Source of the DNA: WVZH01 sp034430425
GTDB lineage: Bacteria; Chloroflexota; Anaerolineae; Anaerolineales; E44-bin32
DNA length: 64,000 nt
Direction: 5' to 3'
Assembly (NCBI GenBank): GCA_034430425.1
Contig: DAOUEK010000020.1
Location: forward strand, 1-64,000
A model generated the notes under the pieces. It did no database searches and was not told the DNA's origin. It saw nothing but the letters and a program-made list of their open reading frames with translations. Positions 25,062 to 32,405 of this stretch are shown here, in pieces. A program made the position numbers and the translations under genes. Positions within the stretch are counted from its first letter, which is position 1; the number at the start of each line of letters is the position of its first letter.

Positions 25062-25748
25062 TTAATCGGAGGCGATTTCGAAGAGGTAGCCCATGCCTGC
25101 AATAGTGTGGATGAACTCGGGTGAAGAAGGATCGTGTTCGATTTTACCTCGCAGCCTGCTGACGAGACCTCGCACCAATTCCCGATTCCCTTTTTCGCTG
25201 TATCCCCATACGCGTTCGACGAGAACATCTGTTGGGATGGCCAGTCCACGGTTGGTCATCAGAACGTAAAGCAGCTGAAATTCCAATTGTGTGAGCCGTT
25301 GTGGTTCTTTCCCGTGGACACGCACAGTGCGGGTGGAAGGGTTGAGGGCGATTGAGCCAAGATCCAACATCGGGGTTGCCCACAGGGGAACAGCACGAGC
25401 CTTGCGAAGCAGGGCGTGGGCGTAGGAAGTCAGCACACCAGGATGGATGGGCATGGGCAGCACGAGATTGGCGCCGGCATTGATTAATTCCACAGTCTCT
25501 GCATTCGAAATCGTTTCTGTGATCATAATGATGGGGACTTCGCTGATATTGCGGATGGAGGTAACATCTTTGCATGTATTCTTGATATTCGTGTTTACGA
25601 TGACCAGCAGCGCCGCGGGCGCTTCCGTCCAATTGCTGATCACAGATTGTGGATTTGTTTTTTGCGTGACCTTCATGCCTGCTTGCCGCAGGATAAAGGC
25701 GATCATATCTCGTTCCTGAACGTCTTGACTGATGATAATGGTTTCCAT
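25062..25748 (-). CDS. OmpR/PhoB-type regulator with degenerate receiver
   Basis: 228 residues. Residues 1-120 have receiver-like secondary structure but lack the working residues. The strand that should end in the phospho-acceptor Asp reads LLVIVNTN (Asn52/Asn54), and the KP motif is VLPMPIHP without Lys. Residues 130-225 form a normal winged-helix Trans_reg_C domain (LTQLEFQLLYVLM, VSRLRGKIE, GMGYLFE). It should bind DNA without phosphorylation control. No kinase gene is adjacent. The downstream inverted repeat could be its target. Confidence 0.88.
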   Translation of the reverse strand: METIIISQDVQERDMIAFILRQAGMKVTQKTNPQSVISNWTEAPAALLVIVNTNIKNTCKDVTSIRNISEVPIIMITETISNAETVELINAGANLVLPMPIHPGVLTSYAHALLRKARAVPLWATPMLDLGSIALNPSTRTVRVHGKEPQRLTQLEFQLLYVLMTNRGLAIPTDVLVERVWGYSEKGNRELVRGLVSRLRGKIEHDPSSPEFIHTIAGMGYLFEIASD

Positions 25749-25808
25749 ATGGTTTCTCTTTATGTTCCCCGGGTGATGCCTGGTTTCGTTTTCATCAAAG
25801 AAATAGTC

Positions 25809-26459
25809 TTAAAGTATTACTAAGGCGTTGGCGAAGAATCTTACACCCAGGTACATCATGAATCCGCCGGTTATGAAGATCAGGTTACGGTATGCCCGCT
25901 GACTCAACCATCTGCGTCCGCTGCTCGTCACTGCGGCAAGTGTCGTATCCCATGCGAAGTCAGCACTGATGTGTCCTATATAAAAGACTGCAACGGCCAA
26001 GGCGCTGATCGCTCTGATTTGCGCGAGATATCCGGCAGCAACTGTGACCCACCACATGTACCAGAAGGGGTTCGAGAGAGTCGTCATCATTCCCAATACA
26101 ATGAGTGCTGTGGTTGATTTTGTTGTACCGGTTTGATTGGGCTGCGGAAGCTGCAAGTTGTTCTTCCACACAGCGAAAATGTATTTGGCTCCAATCCAGA
26201 GCAAGATGAGGCTTCCACCGAAAGAAATTGTCACGAGCACAGCGGGGCTTTGCATAGCAGCAGAAAGACCCAGGCCGATCAAGATGAGTATCGCAAGCTC
26301 CAGAAAGGAATGGCCGAAAGCAATGAGCAGTCCTGTCCGCCAGCCAGAACTTGGCGCCTCACTCAGAATTGCCGCAGTTACCGGACCAGGCGATATGACC
26401 GCGGCGAAAGAGATCACAAGTGAAAATTGAAAAATAGAAATGACGTCGTCAGCAATCAT
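25809..26459 (-). CDS. LysE/RhtB family exporter
   Basis: 216 residues, six predicted membrane helices. The family mark is ISPGPVTAAIL near the N-terminus, with a charged GLLIAFGHSFLE loop after it. Members export amino acids or related metabolites by proton exchange. The gene lies 43 bases after the coiled-coil protein gene on the same strand. Substrate cannot be deduced; position near a LysW-like gene is suggestive but not evidence. Confidence 0.87.
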   Translation of the reverse strand: MIADDVISIFQFSLVISFAAVISPGPVTAAILSEAPSSGWRTGLLIAFGHSFLELAILILIGLGLSAAMQSPAVLVTISFGGSLILLWIGAKYIFAVWKNNLQLPQPNQTGTTKSTTALIVLGMMTTLSNPFWYMWWVTVAAGYLAQIRAISALAVAVFYIGHISADFAWDTTLAAVTSSGRRWLSQRAYRNLIFITGGFMMYLGVRFFANALVIL

Positions 26460-26502
26460 GCTTGACTTCTTGATATTCTCGGTGTCCTATTGTAGTCTAA
26501 AA

Positions 26503-27456
26503 TTACGAATTGACTTTGATGAAACGCGTGAGGTCCGGGAAGATCAGTTTGTCCAGTTTTTCATTCTCAAGTGTGGAATGATTGACGACTTCAAAGTTGC
26601 GGTGTACTTCACGCAGCGCGCGCACCTGCCAGGCAGGAGGGGATTGAGAGAAGACGCCGAGGCAGACGGTTTTCTTGCCCGGAATGAGCAACAGTGCTGA
26701 ACCGTCTTCGATTTGTGTGGCGAACATGCGTGAAGATTTCCCTTCTTCTTCAGCAGCGCCGAAGGTACCCATCAATCCCATGGCTTCTTCGGCCGATGGG
26801 GGCATATCACCTTCAATAAAAATACGCTCTCGGGTATTTATCTTATACAAACCCACCGCGTGACAGGATGCCTCGTTGAGCTGCATGAGGTAGCTCGTTT
26901 TCCCTTCTTCCAAGACAACTTGCCAGCGGTCGCTTTCCGGATGCATTTTGTTCATCCGTAAAGCGACTTCACGTTGCTGCATGTAATGTCGTCGAACAGC
27001 CCGGTATTGCGATGCGTTGATTCTTCCCTGCTGGTAATCCTGTTCGAGACGAGAAATTTTTTGTTCGAGTGCTGCAAGACTCTGTTTCAAATCCTGCGGC
27101 AAATCTTCTTCTATGACTATTTCTTCTTCCGTTATCGCGTCGGGGATCATGTCTGTCGAAACCACATCCGGAGGGAGAGGATGTATCGTGGAAGGTTCTT
27201 CATCGACGAAAGGAGCCGCCTCTTCTCCATCCATCTTGGAGACGCGTTGTTCCCATTCACGAAGGAGCTCTCGAGCAGCTCTCAGTTGCCCTTCGCTGAT
27301 AGAACCATCACAGAATGCGATTGCGGCGGAGAGGAACTTCTCTTGTGCACGCACGAGCCAATCCAGGGCTTCTTGATATTCGGGGCTTTCTACCTTTGAT
27401 GCGGCTCGCTTCGCTTTCTTTTCGGTCTTTTGCGCCTTTTCCGTCATGGCGCTCAT
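26503..27456 (-). CDS. hypothetical acidic coiled-coil protein
   Basis: 317 residues, no family recognised and no signal or membrane segment. The first 30 residues are Lys/Ala-rich (KAQKTEKKAKRAASK). Residues 30-75 and about 125-185 are strongly helical, with a coiled coil around LAALEQKISRLEQDYQQ. Residues 185-317 look like a mixed alpha/beta domain. The frame runs 29 codons further upstream, but a promoter-like TGC-TACTAT at 27489-27494 places the transcript start at about 27482, so ATG 27456 is preferred. AAGGGAGG lies 16 bases before it. Confidence 0.7.
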   Translation of the reverse strand: MSAMTEKAQKTEKKAKRAASKVESPEYQEALDWLVRAQEKFLSAAIAFCDGSISEGQLRAARELLREWEQRVSKMDGEEAAPFVDEEPSTIHPLPPDVVSTDMIPDAITEEEIVIEEDLPQDLKQSLAALEQKISRLEQDYQQGRINASQYRAVRRHYMQQREVALRMNKMHPESDRWQVVLEEGKTSYLMQLNEASCHAVGLYKINTRERIFIEGDMPPSAEEAMGLMGTFGAAEEEGKSSRMFATQIEDGSALLLIPGKKTVCLGVFSQSPPAWQVRALREVHRNFEVVNHSTLENEKLDKLIFPDLTRFIKVNS

Positions 27457-27488
27457 AATGGTATCCGAAGCGCCTCCCTTGCGCAACC

Positions 27489-27494
27489 ATAGTA
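27489..27494 (-). promoter_or_regulatory. extended -10 of the coiled-coil protein gene
   Basis: Minus strand TGC followed by TACTAT (27489-27494); a CTGACA-like -35 lies at a long 19-base spacing. Expected start near 27482. Confidence 0.45.
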
Positions 27495-27551
27495 GCATGT
27501 GGGTTGACGGAAATGTCAGATGACGGTTGTACCATGAACCCATCTTGCTCT

Positions 27552-27580
27552 ATGACGGAGCGTCTTGGATGCGGTATACT
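27552..27580 (+). promoter_or_regulatory. promoter of the SH3-like lipoprotein gene
   Basis: ATGACG (27552-27557), 17-base spacer, TATACT (27575-27580). The leader would be about 77 bases. Confidence 0.5.
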
Positions 27581-27663
27581 GAACGCTGAAAATTTTCGTG
27601 ATTATTGAGCGTGCGCTCTGCAGAAAATGAAAAAGACTTAATCATCAAGAAGGAGAGTAGTGC

Positions 27664-28170
27664 ATGATCTCCCGGAAATCGTTCCTGGCGATCCTTGTTT
27701 TGATAACAGCCCTCATTGCATCGTGCGGCAATGCAGGGACATCAACACGTTCAGCTGAAGACGTATTTGCAACTGCACAGGCATTCGCAGAGCTTACGCG
27801 TGCAGCAACGAAGCTTACCTCACCCCCGACAGAAGCTCCACCCACCGCGACTTCCACACCGCCAGGACCAACATACACATCAACTGCAACGGAAGGTCCA
27901 CCCATCGTGGAAGCGGACTACAATGCGTTCGTTCGCAGCGGTCCGGATGAAACATTTGAGTTCGTCGACTATTTCCTCGATGGACAGCGCGGTGAAGTGA
28001 TCGGCCGCTTTGAAAACGTGGAGTACAATCCACCAACATGGTGGTATATCCAGCGCATTGATCAGGGCAAGGACGGTTGGGTTTGGAGCGGCGCCTGTAC
28101 TTTCTATGGTAATGAGAGCGGAATTCCTGTGATCAGCGTGGATTTCACACCAAGTCCGGAGAATGAGTGA
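27664..28170 (+). CDS. SH3b-like domain lipoprotein
   Basis: 168 residues. Signal peptide with lipobox LIASC (acylated Cys21). A Thr/Pro-rich linker (about 50-82) leads to a C-terminal bacterial SH3-like domain (85-160) with NAFVRSGP at its start and WWYIQRIDQGKDGWVW in the core. Such domains bind cell wall or protein ligands outside the membrane. A terminator follows. A common lipoprotein type in this kind of genome; the ligand is unknown. Confidence 0.82.
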   Translation: MISRKSFLAILVLITALIASCGNAGTSTRSAEDVFATAQAFAELTRAATKLTSPPTEAPPTATSTPPGPTYTSTATEGPPIVEADYNAFVRSGPDETFEFVDYFLDGQRGEVIGRFENVEYNPPTWWYIQRIDQGKDGWVWSGACTFYGNESGIPVISVDFTPSPENE

Positions 28171-28208
28171 CTGCTTAATCGGCAGATACCAGTTCATCCG
28201 ACGGATAA

Positions 28209-28243
28209 AAGCGGAGTGGCGAAACGCCGCCCCGCTTGTTTTT
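28209..28243 (+). terminator. intrinsic terminator after the SH3-like lipoprotein gene
   Basis: AAGCGG (28209-28214) pairs with CCGCTT (28232-28237), with an inner GGCG-AAA-CGCC hairpin, then GTTTTT. The reverse strand has CTTTTAT after the stem, so it may also serve the convergent membrane protein gene. Confidence 0.75.
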
Positions 28244-28253
28244 CAAGAGGACA

Positions 28254-28772
28254 TCACAACAGGAGATGGTTAAAGAGAAGACCCAGCCAGGCAGCTGCGG
28301 ACCAGTAGGCGATGTATTCGAAAAAGGAAAAGAGGATTATTGGGAAGGGTTTCAACCCTTCCAGCCAGGGTACTTTCTCCAGCACGTGCAATCCATACAC
28401 GGCGAAGATGTGTTCCGCAGCACCTTCCAGTCCACCGAGGAAGGCGAAATCCAGGACCAGGCGGTTCTCGAAGACGAGAGACAACCGCCATAACCCAATT
28501 CCAATTGCAGCATATAGCACTACGTTAAGCGGGGATATAGAGCGCATCCAATCGGGGTAAATGTATCGATAGTAGATTTGCCAATAGCGTCCCATGAACA
28601 ACAAGGTCATGATCCCCCAAAAGATGGCAGAGCCGAGTGCGATGGATTTGCCAGCGATGGGGAAACGCTCATTCGAAAAAAGAAAAAGAAGCGGGGTCAA
28701 CAATAGGCAAGCGATTATTGCGAAGATCAATGTGCTCAGCCAAACATCCCGTTCGGATAATTTATAATCCAT
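28254..28772 (-). CDS. hypothetical integral membrane protein
   Basis: 172 residues from the chosen ATG, with four to five hydrophobic segments (about 10-32, 45-62, 80-98, 103-120, 145-168) joined by short aromatic and basic loops (GRYWQIYYRYIYPDW). No family recognised. The frame extends 38 codons upstream, but that extension overlaps the IPK gene, so the ATG at 28772 is preferred. No good Shine-Dalgarno. It follows the IPK gene by 49 bases and may be the last gene of that operon. Confidence 0.68.
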   Translation of the reverse strand: MDYKLSERDVWLSTLIFAIIACLLLTPLLFLFSNERFPIAGKSIALGSAIFWGIMTLLFMGRYWQIYYRYIYPDWMRSISPLNVVLYAAIGIGLWRLSLVFENRLVLDFAFLGGLEGAAEHIFAVYGLHVLEKVPWLEGLKPFPIILFSFFEYIAYWSAAAWLGLLFNHLLL

Positions 28773-28821
28773 TTGACGATAAGACCCATTTGATCGTGGG
28801 TTGAGGGATCGTGTCTTTCCC

Positions 28822-29601
28822 TTACTTAATGAGTGTTCCTGGTTTTGCACCCAGGAGTGCATTTTCGATCGAGCCGGGCGCTTCACCCGAAAAAATGCGT
28901 ACCTCGATATCCGAGCTTAGTCTTGCGATTTCTAATGCAGTTTCCACTTTCCCACGCATCCCACCGGTCACATCGGTGGTTTGCGCGCCTCCCAATCCGA
29001 TCTCTTCGAGATCCTTGGATGTAATCGAGCGATGGATTTTTTCTGATTCTGGGAAGTTGGCGTATACGCCCTTTTCGATGCCTGCGATCAGCACTCGGGA
29101 GGGTTGAAGGTGTTGCGCCAGGAAGGTGAAGACGGTTTCTGTGGAAACGATCGCTGCGCCTTGTTTGCTGTCAAAGGCAACATCCCCATATACCACGGGG
29201 ATCAGGTTGGCTTCGATGGCGTCGATAATCGGTTGATAGGCCATATCCTGGATTGAGCCAGCATCGCAAATCGTACTCGCTGAAGGCGGGAAGGTCATCA
29301 CGGGGAGGTCTTCGTTCATCAAGAAATCGACGACGATGCGGTTGAGCCGTTGTGCGGAAGCCCACACTCGGGAAAAACCCTGCCACTCGGAAGGAGTTGA
29401 CGCTCCGCGGTTGGTCGTATATTGGGCTGCCAGGATGTGTCCAAAAGAACCAGATCCATGGCCGAGCAGGAGGCGCAGATTGGGGTTTTTCGCTTTTGCT
29501 TGAGCGATTTCCATCGCCGTACGCTGCAGAATGAGGTACCTGACAGTCTCGGCCTGCTCTTTATGTGTAATGAGAGAGCCACCAAGTTTTAAGAAGATCA
29601 T
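28822..29601 (-). CDS. isopentenyl phosphate kinase
   Basis: 259 residues, amino acid kinase superfamily. IPK converts isopentenyl phosphate to isopentenyl diphosphate with ATP. Signatures: LKLGGSLIT at the N-terminus, LLGHGSGSFGH (catalytic His55, which separates IPK from other kinases of the fold), PVVYGDVAFD, and TDVTGGMRGK near the C-terminus. Adjacent mevalonate kinase (2-base gap) supports the assignment. In the modified mevalonate route known from archaea and from Roseiflexus, a decarboxylase acts before IPK; that enzyme is not in this window. Confidence 0.92.
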   Translation of the reverse strand: MIFLKLGGSLITHKEQAETVRYLILQRTAMEIAQAKAKNPNLRLLLGHGSGSFGHILAAQYTTNRGASTPSEWQGFSRVWASAQRLNRIVVDFLMNEDLPVMTFPPSASTICDAGSIQDMAYQPIIDAIEANLIPVVYGDVAFDSKQGAAIVSTETVFTFLAQHLQPSRVLIAGIEKGVYANFPESEKIHRSITSKDLEEIGLGGAQTTDVTGGMRGKVETALEIARLSSDIEVRIFSGEAPGSIENALLGAKPGTLIK

Positions 29602-29603
29602 GT

Positions 29604-30536
29604 TTACACCTTTGTTACCCCCGTCCAGATGACACCGGCTTTACGCAGGGCGTTTACGATTGTCGTGCTGGCTGATGGCTGGACGAGTGTGATGATGATA
29701 CCACCAACTCCGGCACCGGATAATTTCGCTCCATAAGCACCGCAATCCCGTGCTGTTTTCAGGAGGCCAGAGATGGTATCAGAACTGACTCCAATTTGTT
29801 CAAGCAACTCCTGGTTTTCGTCCATCAATTTACCAATAGATTTCAGATCACCAGCTGCGGTGGCAAATTTCGCCCGTTCAGCGATTTGCCCGATTTCATT
29901 AAAAAAGGTGTTGAATGTTGATCGATCCTGCTCCCAGGCGCGGCGTACATTCCCGACGATCTGGCCGGTGTTTGATGGTAAACCGGTGTCTGCAAGAATG
30001 AAGGTCAGTTCACCGCTGATCGCCAGATGTTCCGGCTGGCGTCCGCGGATGTAATAAATCGGCTGGTCGTAAACGATCACCGTGTTGTCAATTCCAGAGG
30101 GCGTGCCGTGATGGATTTTTTCCACCTCATAGACCAACTCCGACTGGCGTGCAAGTTCGAGGGGCTGCTCGAAATGTTGGCACAAGGCACGTACGATTGC
30201 CGTGGAAACGGCAGCCCCCGATCCGAGGCCAGAGGCGACAGGGATTTCAGATGATACCTGCACTTCGATGGCGGGAGATATGTGTGCGTGGATTTCGTCC
30301 AGGGTTAATTGGACAATTTTGCGGAGTGGATTTTCCTCGTTGGCTTCGTGTAGCCAAGCTTGATAATGAATATCAGGTGCGTGAAGCCGCACGTGTCCAC
30401 GAGGAGCATCCGGTATGATGTCAATCCGGGCAGTGGCTCGGAGTTGGCGGAGGGGGAATGCGATTGCGGGTTGCCCATAGACGACCGCGTGCTCACCAAA
30501 CAGGATAAATTTTCCCGGAGCGTTTGCAGGGGTCAT
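29604..30536 (-). CDS. mvk: mevalonate kinase
   Basis: 310 residues, GHMP kinase fold. It phosphorylates mevalonate at C5. Signatures: NAPGKFILFGEHAVVYG at the start (typical of mevalonate kinases), PVASGLGSGAAVSTA (ATP-binding GHMP motif), GIDNTVIV (catalytic Asp), and GAKLSGAGVGGIII near the C-terminus. Its ATG overlaps the stop of the UbiA-type gene (ATGA), and its stop is 2 bases from the IPK start: one coupled operon. Confidence 0.95.
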   Translation of the reverse strand: MTPANAPGKFILFGEHAVVYGQPAIAFPLRQLRATARIDIIPDAPRGHVRLHAPDIHYQAWLHEANEENPLRKIVQLTLDEIHAHISPAIEVQVSSEIPVASGLGSGAAVSTAIVRALCQHFEQPLELARQSELVYEVEKIHHGTPSGIDNTVIVYDQPIYYIRGRQPEHLAISGELTFILADTGLPSNTGQIVGNVRRAWEQDRSTFNTFFNEIGQIAERAKFATAAGDLKSIGKLMDENQELLEQIGVSSDTISGLLKTARDCGAYGAKLSGAGVGGIIITLVQPSASTTIVNALRKAGVIWTGVTKV

Positions 30537-31405
30537 GATCCCAAATAGAGGATGCCAGCCGATGTCACTCCCCAGAGAACAATGGTTGCCAGGAGTGGTC
30601 TATCGGAAAACACGAGTTCTTCCGGTGCGCCCCCGGCATCCTCGATGTTTATCAGGTATAGGTAGCGGAAGATCCCATAGATGACAAACGGAATGGTCAA
30701 CATCATGAGATGGTTATTGGGGAGGTTCTCGGCGGAGAAGGTATAGAGTGAATATGCAATGACGGTTGTGCTGGAAACGATGATGATCAATTGATCGAGA
30801 AAAGGAACCGTATAGTGGTCAAAGACGCGTCGATGGGTGTTCGCTCCTTCAGCAAGCAGCACCAACTCCGAACGACGTTTGCCCAGGCCAATAAATAGGG
30901 CCAGCAGGCTTGTGCAGACGTAGAGCCATGGGGAAAATCGTTCAACGGTAATTAATGCTACGCCGGCGCCAACGCGTAAAACGAATCCCGAGGCCAGCAC
31001 GAGAACATCGATGATGGGAACGTGTTTGAGCCACAAGGAGTAGAAAAAATTCATTATTAAATAAATCGAAATGATAATGCCGAAATAGGTGTTGAGCGCA
31101 AAGCCCGCTCCAAGAGCCACAATGAGAAGAATTGCGGCCATGATCCGCCCAACAGTGAGCGATAGTGCTCCGGATGCCATCGGCCGGAAACGTTTCGTGG
31201 GATGCAGGCGGTCTTGTTCCAGATCTGCAAGGTCGTTAATAAAGTAAACGGCACTGGCCCCGATGCCCAGCAAGAAGAATCCCGCAATGGTTGTGAGAAG
31301 CGGTTCCATGGATAAAAACTGCTTATCAAAAATTAGTGCGGCAAATATAAAGCCGTTTTTCAGCCACTGCTTGGGGCGCATCGTCTTGATAATGGATTTA
31401 ATCAT
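30533..31405 (-). CDS. UbiA-family prenyltransferase, decaprenyl-phosphate phosphoribosyltransferase-like
   Basis: 290 residues, about nine membrane helices. The first Asp-rich motif is NDLADLEQDRLHP followed by TKRFRPMASG. This NDxxD...HPxKRxRP form, with RPKQWLKN at the N-terminus, is typical of the branch that moves phosphoribose from PRPP to polyprenyl phosphate (Rv3806c type), rather than of quinone enzymes. Its product would be a polyprenyl-P-sugar donor precursor, which fits the GT39-type cluster downstream. The ATG at 31405 has no ribosome site and starts right after a promoter, so it is probably leaderless. An upstream extension of 21 codons is therefore rejected. Confidence 0.87.
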   Translation of the reverse strand: MIKSIIKTMRPKQWLKNGFIFAALIFDKQFLSMEPLLTTIAGFFLLGIGASAVYFINDLADLEQDRLHPTKRFRPMASGALSLTVGRIMAAILLIVALGAGFALNTYFGIIISIYLIMNFFYSLWLKHVPIIDVLVLASGFVLRVGAGVALITVERFSPWLYVCTSLLALFIGLGKRRSELVLLAEGANTHRRVFDHYTVPFLDQLIIIVSSTTVIAYSLYTFSAENLPNNHLMMLTIPFVIYGIFRYLYLINIEDAGGAPEELVFSDRPLLATIVLWGVTSAGILYLGS

Positions 31406-31412
31406 GTTGGCG

Positions 31413-31441
31413 ATGATAGCAGGTTCCAAATCTACAAGCAA
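31413..31441 (-). promoter_or_regulatory. promoter of the UbiA-mvk-IPK operon, probably leaderless
   Basis: Minus strand: TTGCTT (31436-31441), 17-base spacer ending in TGC, TATCAT (31413-31418). The ATG at 31405 begins 7 bases after the -10, where transcription itself should start. Confidence 0.7.
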
Positions 31442-31476
31442 GTAGAATCGGTTATGGATCATCTGCATAACTTGTG

Positions 31477-31482
31477 TACAAT
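31477..31482 (+). promoter_or_regulatory. -10 element of tlyA, probably leaderless
   Basis: TACAAT at 31477-31482 ends 6 bases before the ATG at 31489, and no Shine-Dalgarno is present. Confidence 0.4.
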
Positions 31483-31488
31483 CTGGAT

Positions 31489-32265
31489 ATGAGCAAGCAG
31501 GAACGAATCGATACAGTTCTTACGGAGAGAGGTCTGGTCGAAAGCCGTTCTCAGGCGCAGCGTTTGATTATGGCAGGTCAGGTGCGTGTCGAAGGACAGG
31601 TGATTCACAAGCCATCGAGACGCGTGGCGCGAAATGCGCAGATAGAGATCGAATCGCTGCCTCAATATGTCTCTCGCGGTGGGGATAAATTGGCAGCTGC
31701 TTTGGATCGCTACCCGATCGAAGTTGTCGACAAAGTCTGTGCCGATGTTGGGGCGTCAACGGGAGGATTTACAGACTGTTTGCTGCAAAATGGTGCTGCG
31801 CGGGTTTACGCCATCGATGTCGGGCAGGGGATTTTACATTGGCGCCTGCGTAATGATACTCGCCTCGTGGTGATGGAAAAAACCAACGCACGTAAATTGG
31901 AGAAGCTCCCGGAGCTTGTGGATTTGGCTACGATCGATGCTTCATTTATCTCCCTGCGTACGTTGCTGCCCGTCGTTCGCGGATGGCTTAAACCACGCGC
32001 AGATTTGCTCGCCCTGATCAAACCGCAATTTGAAGCCGGGAAGAATAAAGTCGGCAAGCAAGGCGTCGTACGGGATGCGGCGATTCATCGGCAAGTCGTT
32101 GATGGCGTGGTCCAAGCTGCCCGCGCGCTGGATTTATCGCCGCTTGGGGTAATGCGTTCGCCACTGCGTGGTCCCAAAGGCAACGTTGAGTTTTTTCTTT
32201 GGTGTAGAAACGAAGCGACGGAAAAGGCATTCGAAGTGCCAGAGAATCTTTTTCTGGCTGATTGA
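31489..32265 (+). CDS. tlyA: TlyA family rRNA (cytidine-2'-O)-methyltransferase
   Basis: 258 residues. An S4 RNA-binding domain (1-65, ERIDTVLTERGLVESRSQAQ) is followed by an FtsJ-type methyltransferase domain. YVSRGGDKL is the linker signature, ADVGASTGGFTDCLL the SAM motif I, and LIKPQFEAGK the motif with catalytic Lys. TlyA methylates 16S C1409 and 23S C1920 and affects capreomycin sensitivity in mycobacteria. The ATG at 31489 is preferred; a start five codons upstream lies inside the promoter. Divergent from the UbiA operon. Confidence 0.93.
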   Translation: MSKQERIDTVLTERGLVESRSQAQRLIMAGQVRVEGQVIHKPSRRVARNAQIEIESLPQYVSRGGDKLAAALDRYPIEVVDKVCADVGASTGGFTDCLLQNGAARVYAIDVGQGILHWRLRNDTRLVVMEKTNARKLEKLPELVDLATIDASFISLRTLLPVVRGWLKPRADLLALIKPQFEAGKNKVGKQGVVRDAAIHRQVVDGVVQAARALDLSPLGVMRSPLRGPKGNVEFFLWCRNEATEKAFEVPENLFLAD

Positions 32266-32405
32266 AATTAGGGGTCCTATCTTCCGCCAATGGTATAAGA
32301 CTTTATTGAATACTGTGCCTTTCGCTTGGTACTGTCGCTGCAGGTGCCTCTCGGTTATACTTTTGCCTCGATGAAGATGGATACTATTCGAAGCAGTGTA
32401 AACCG

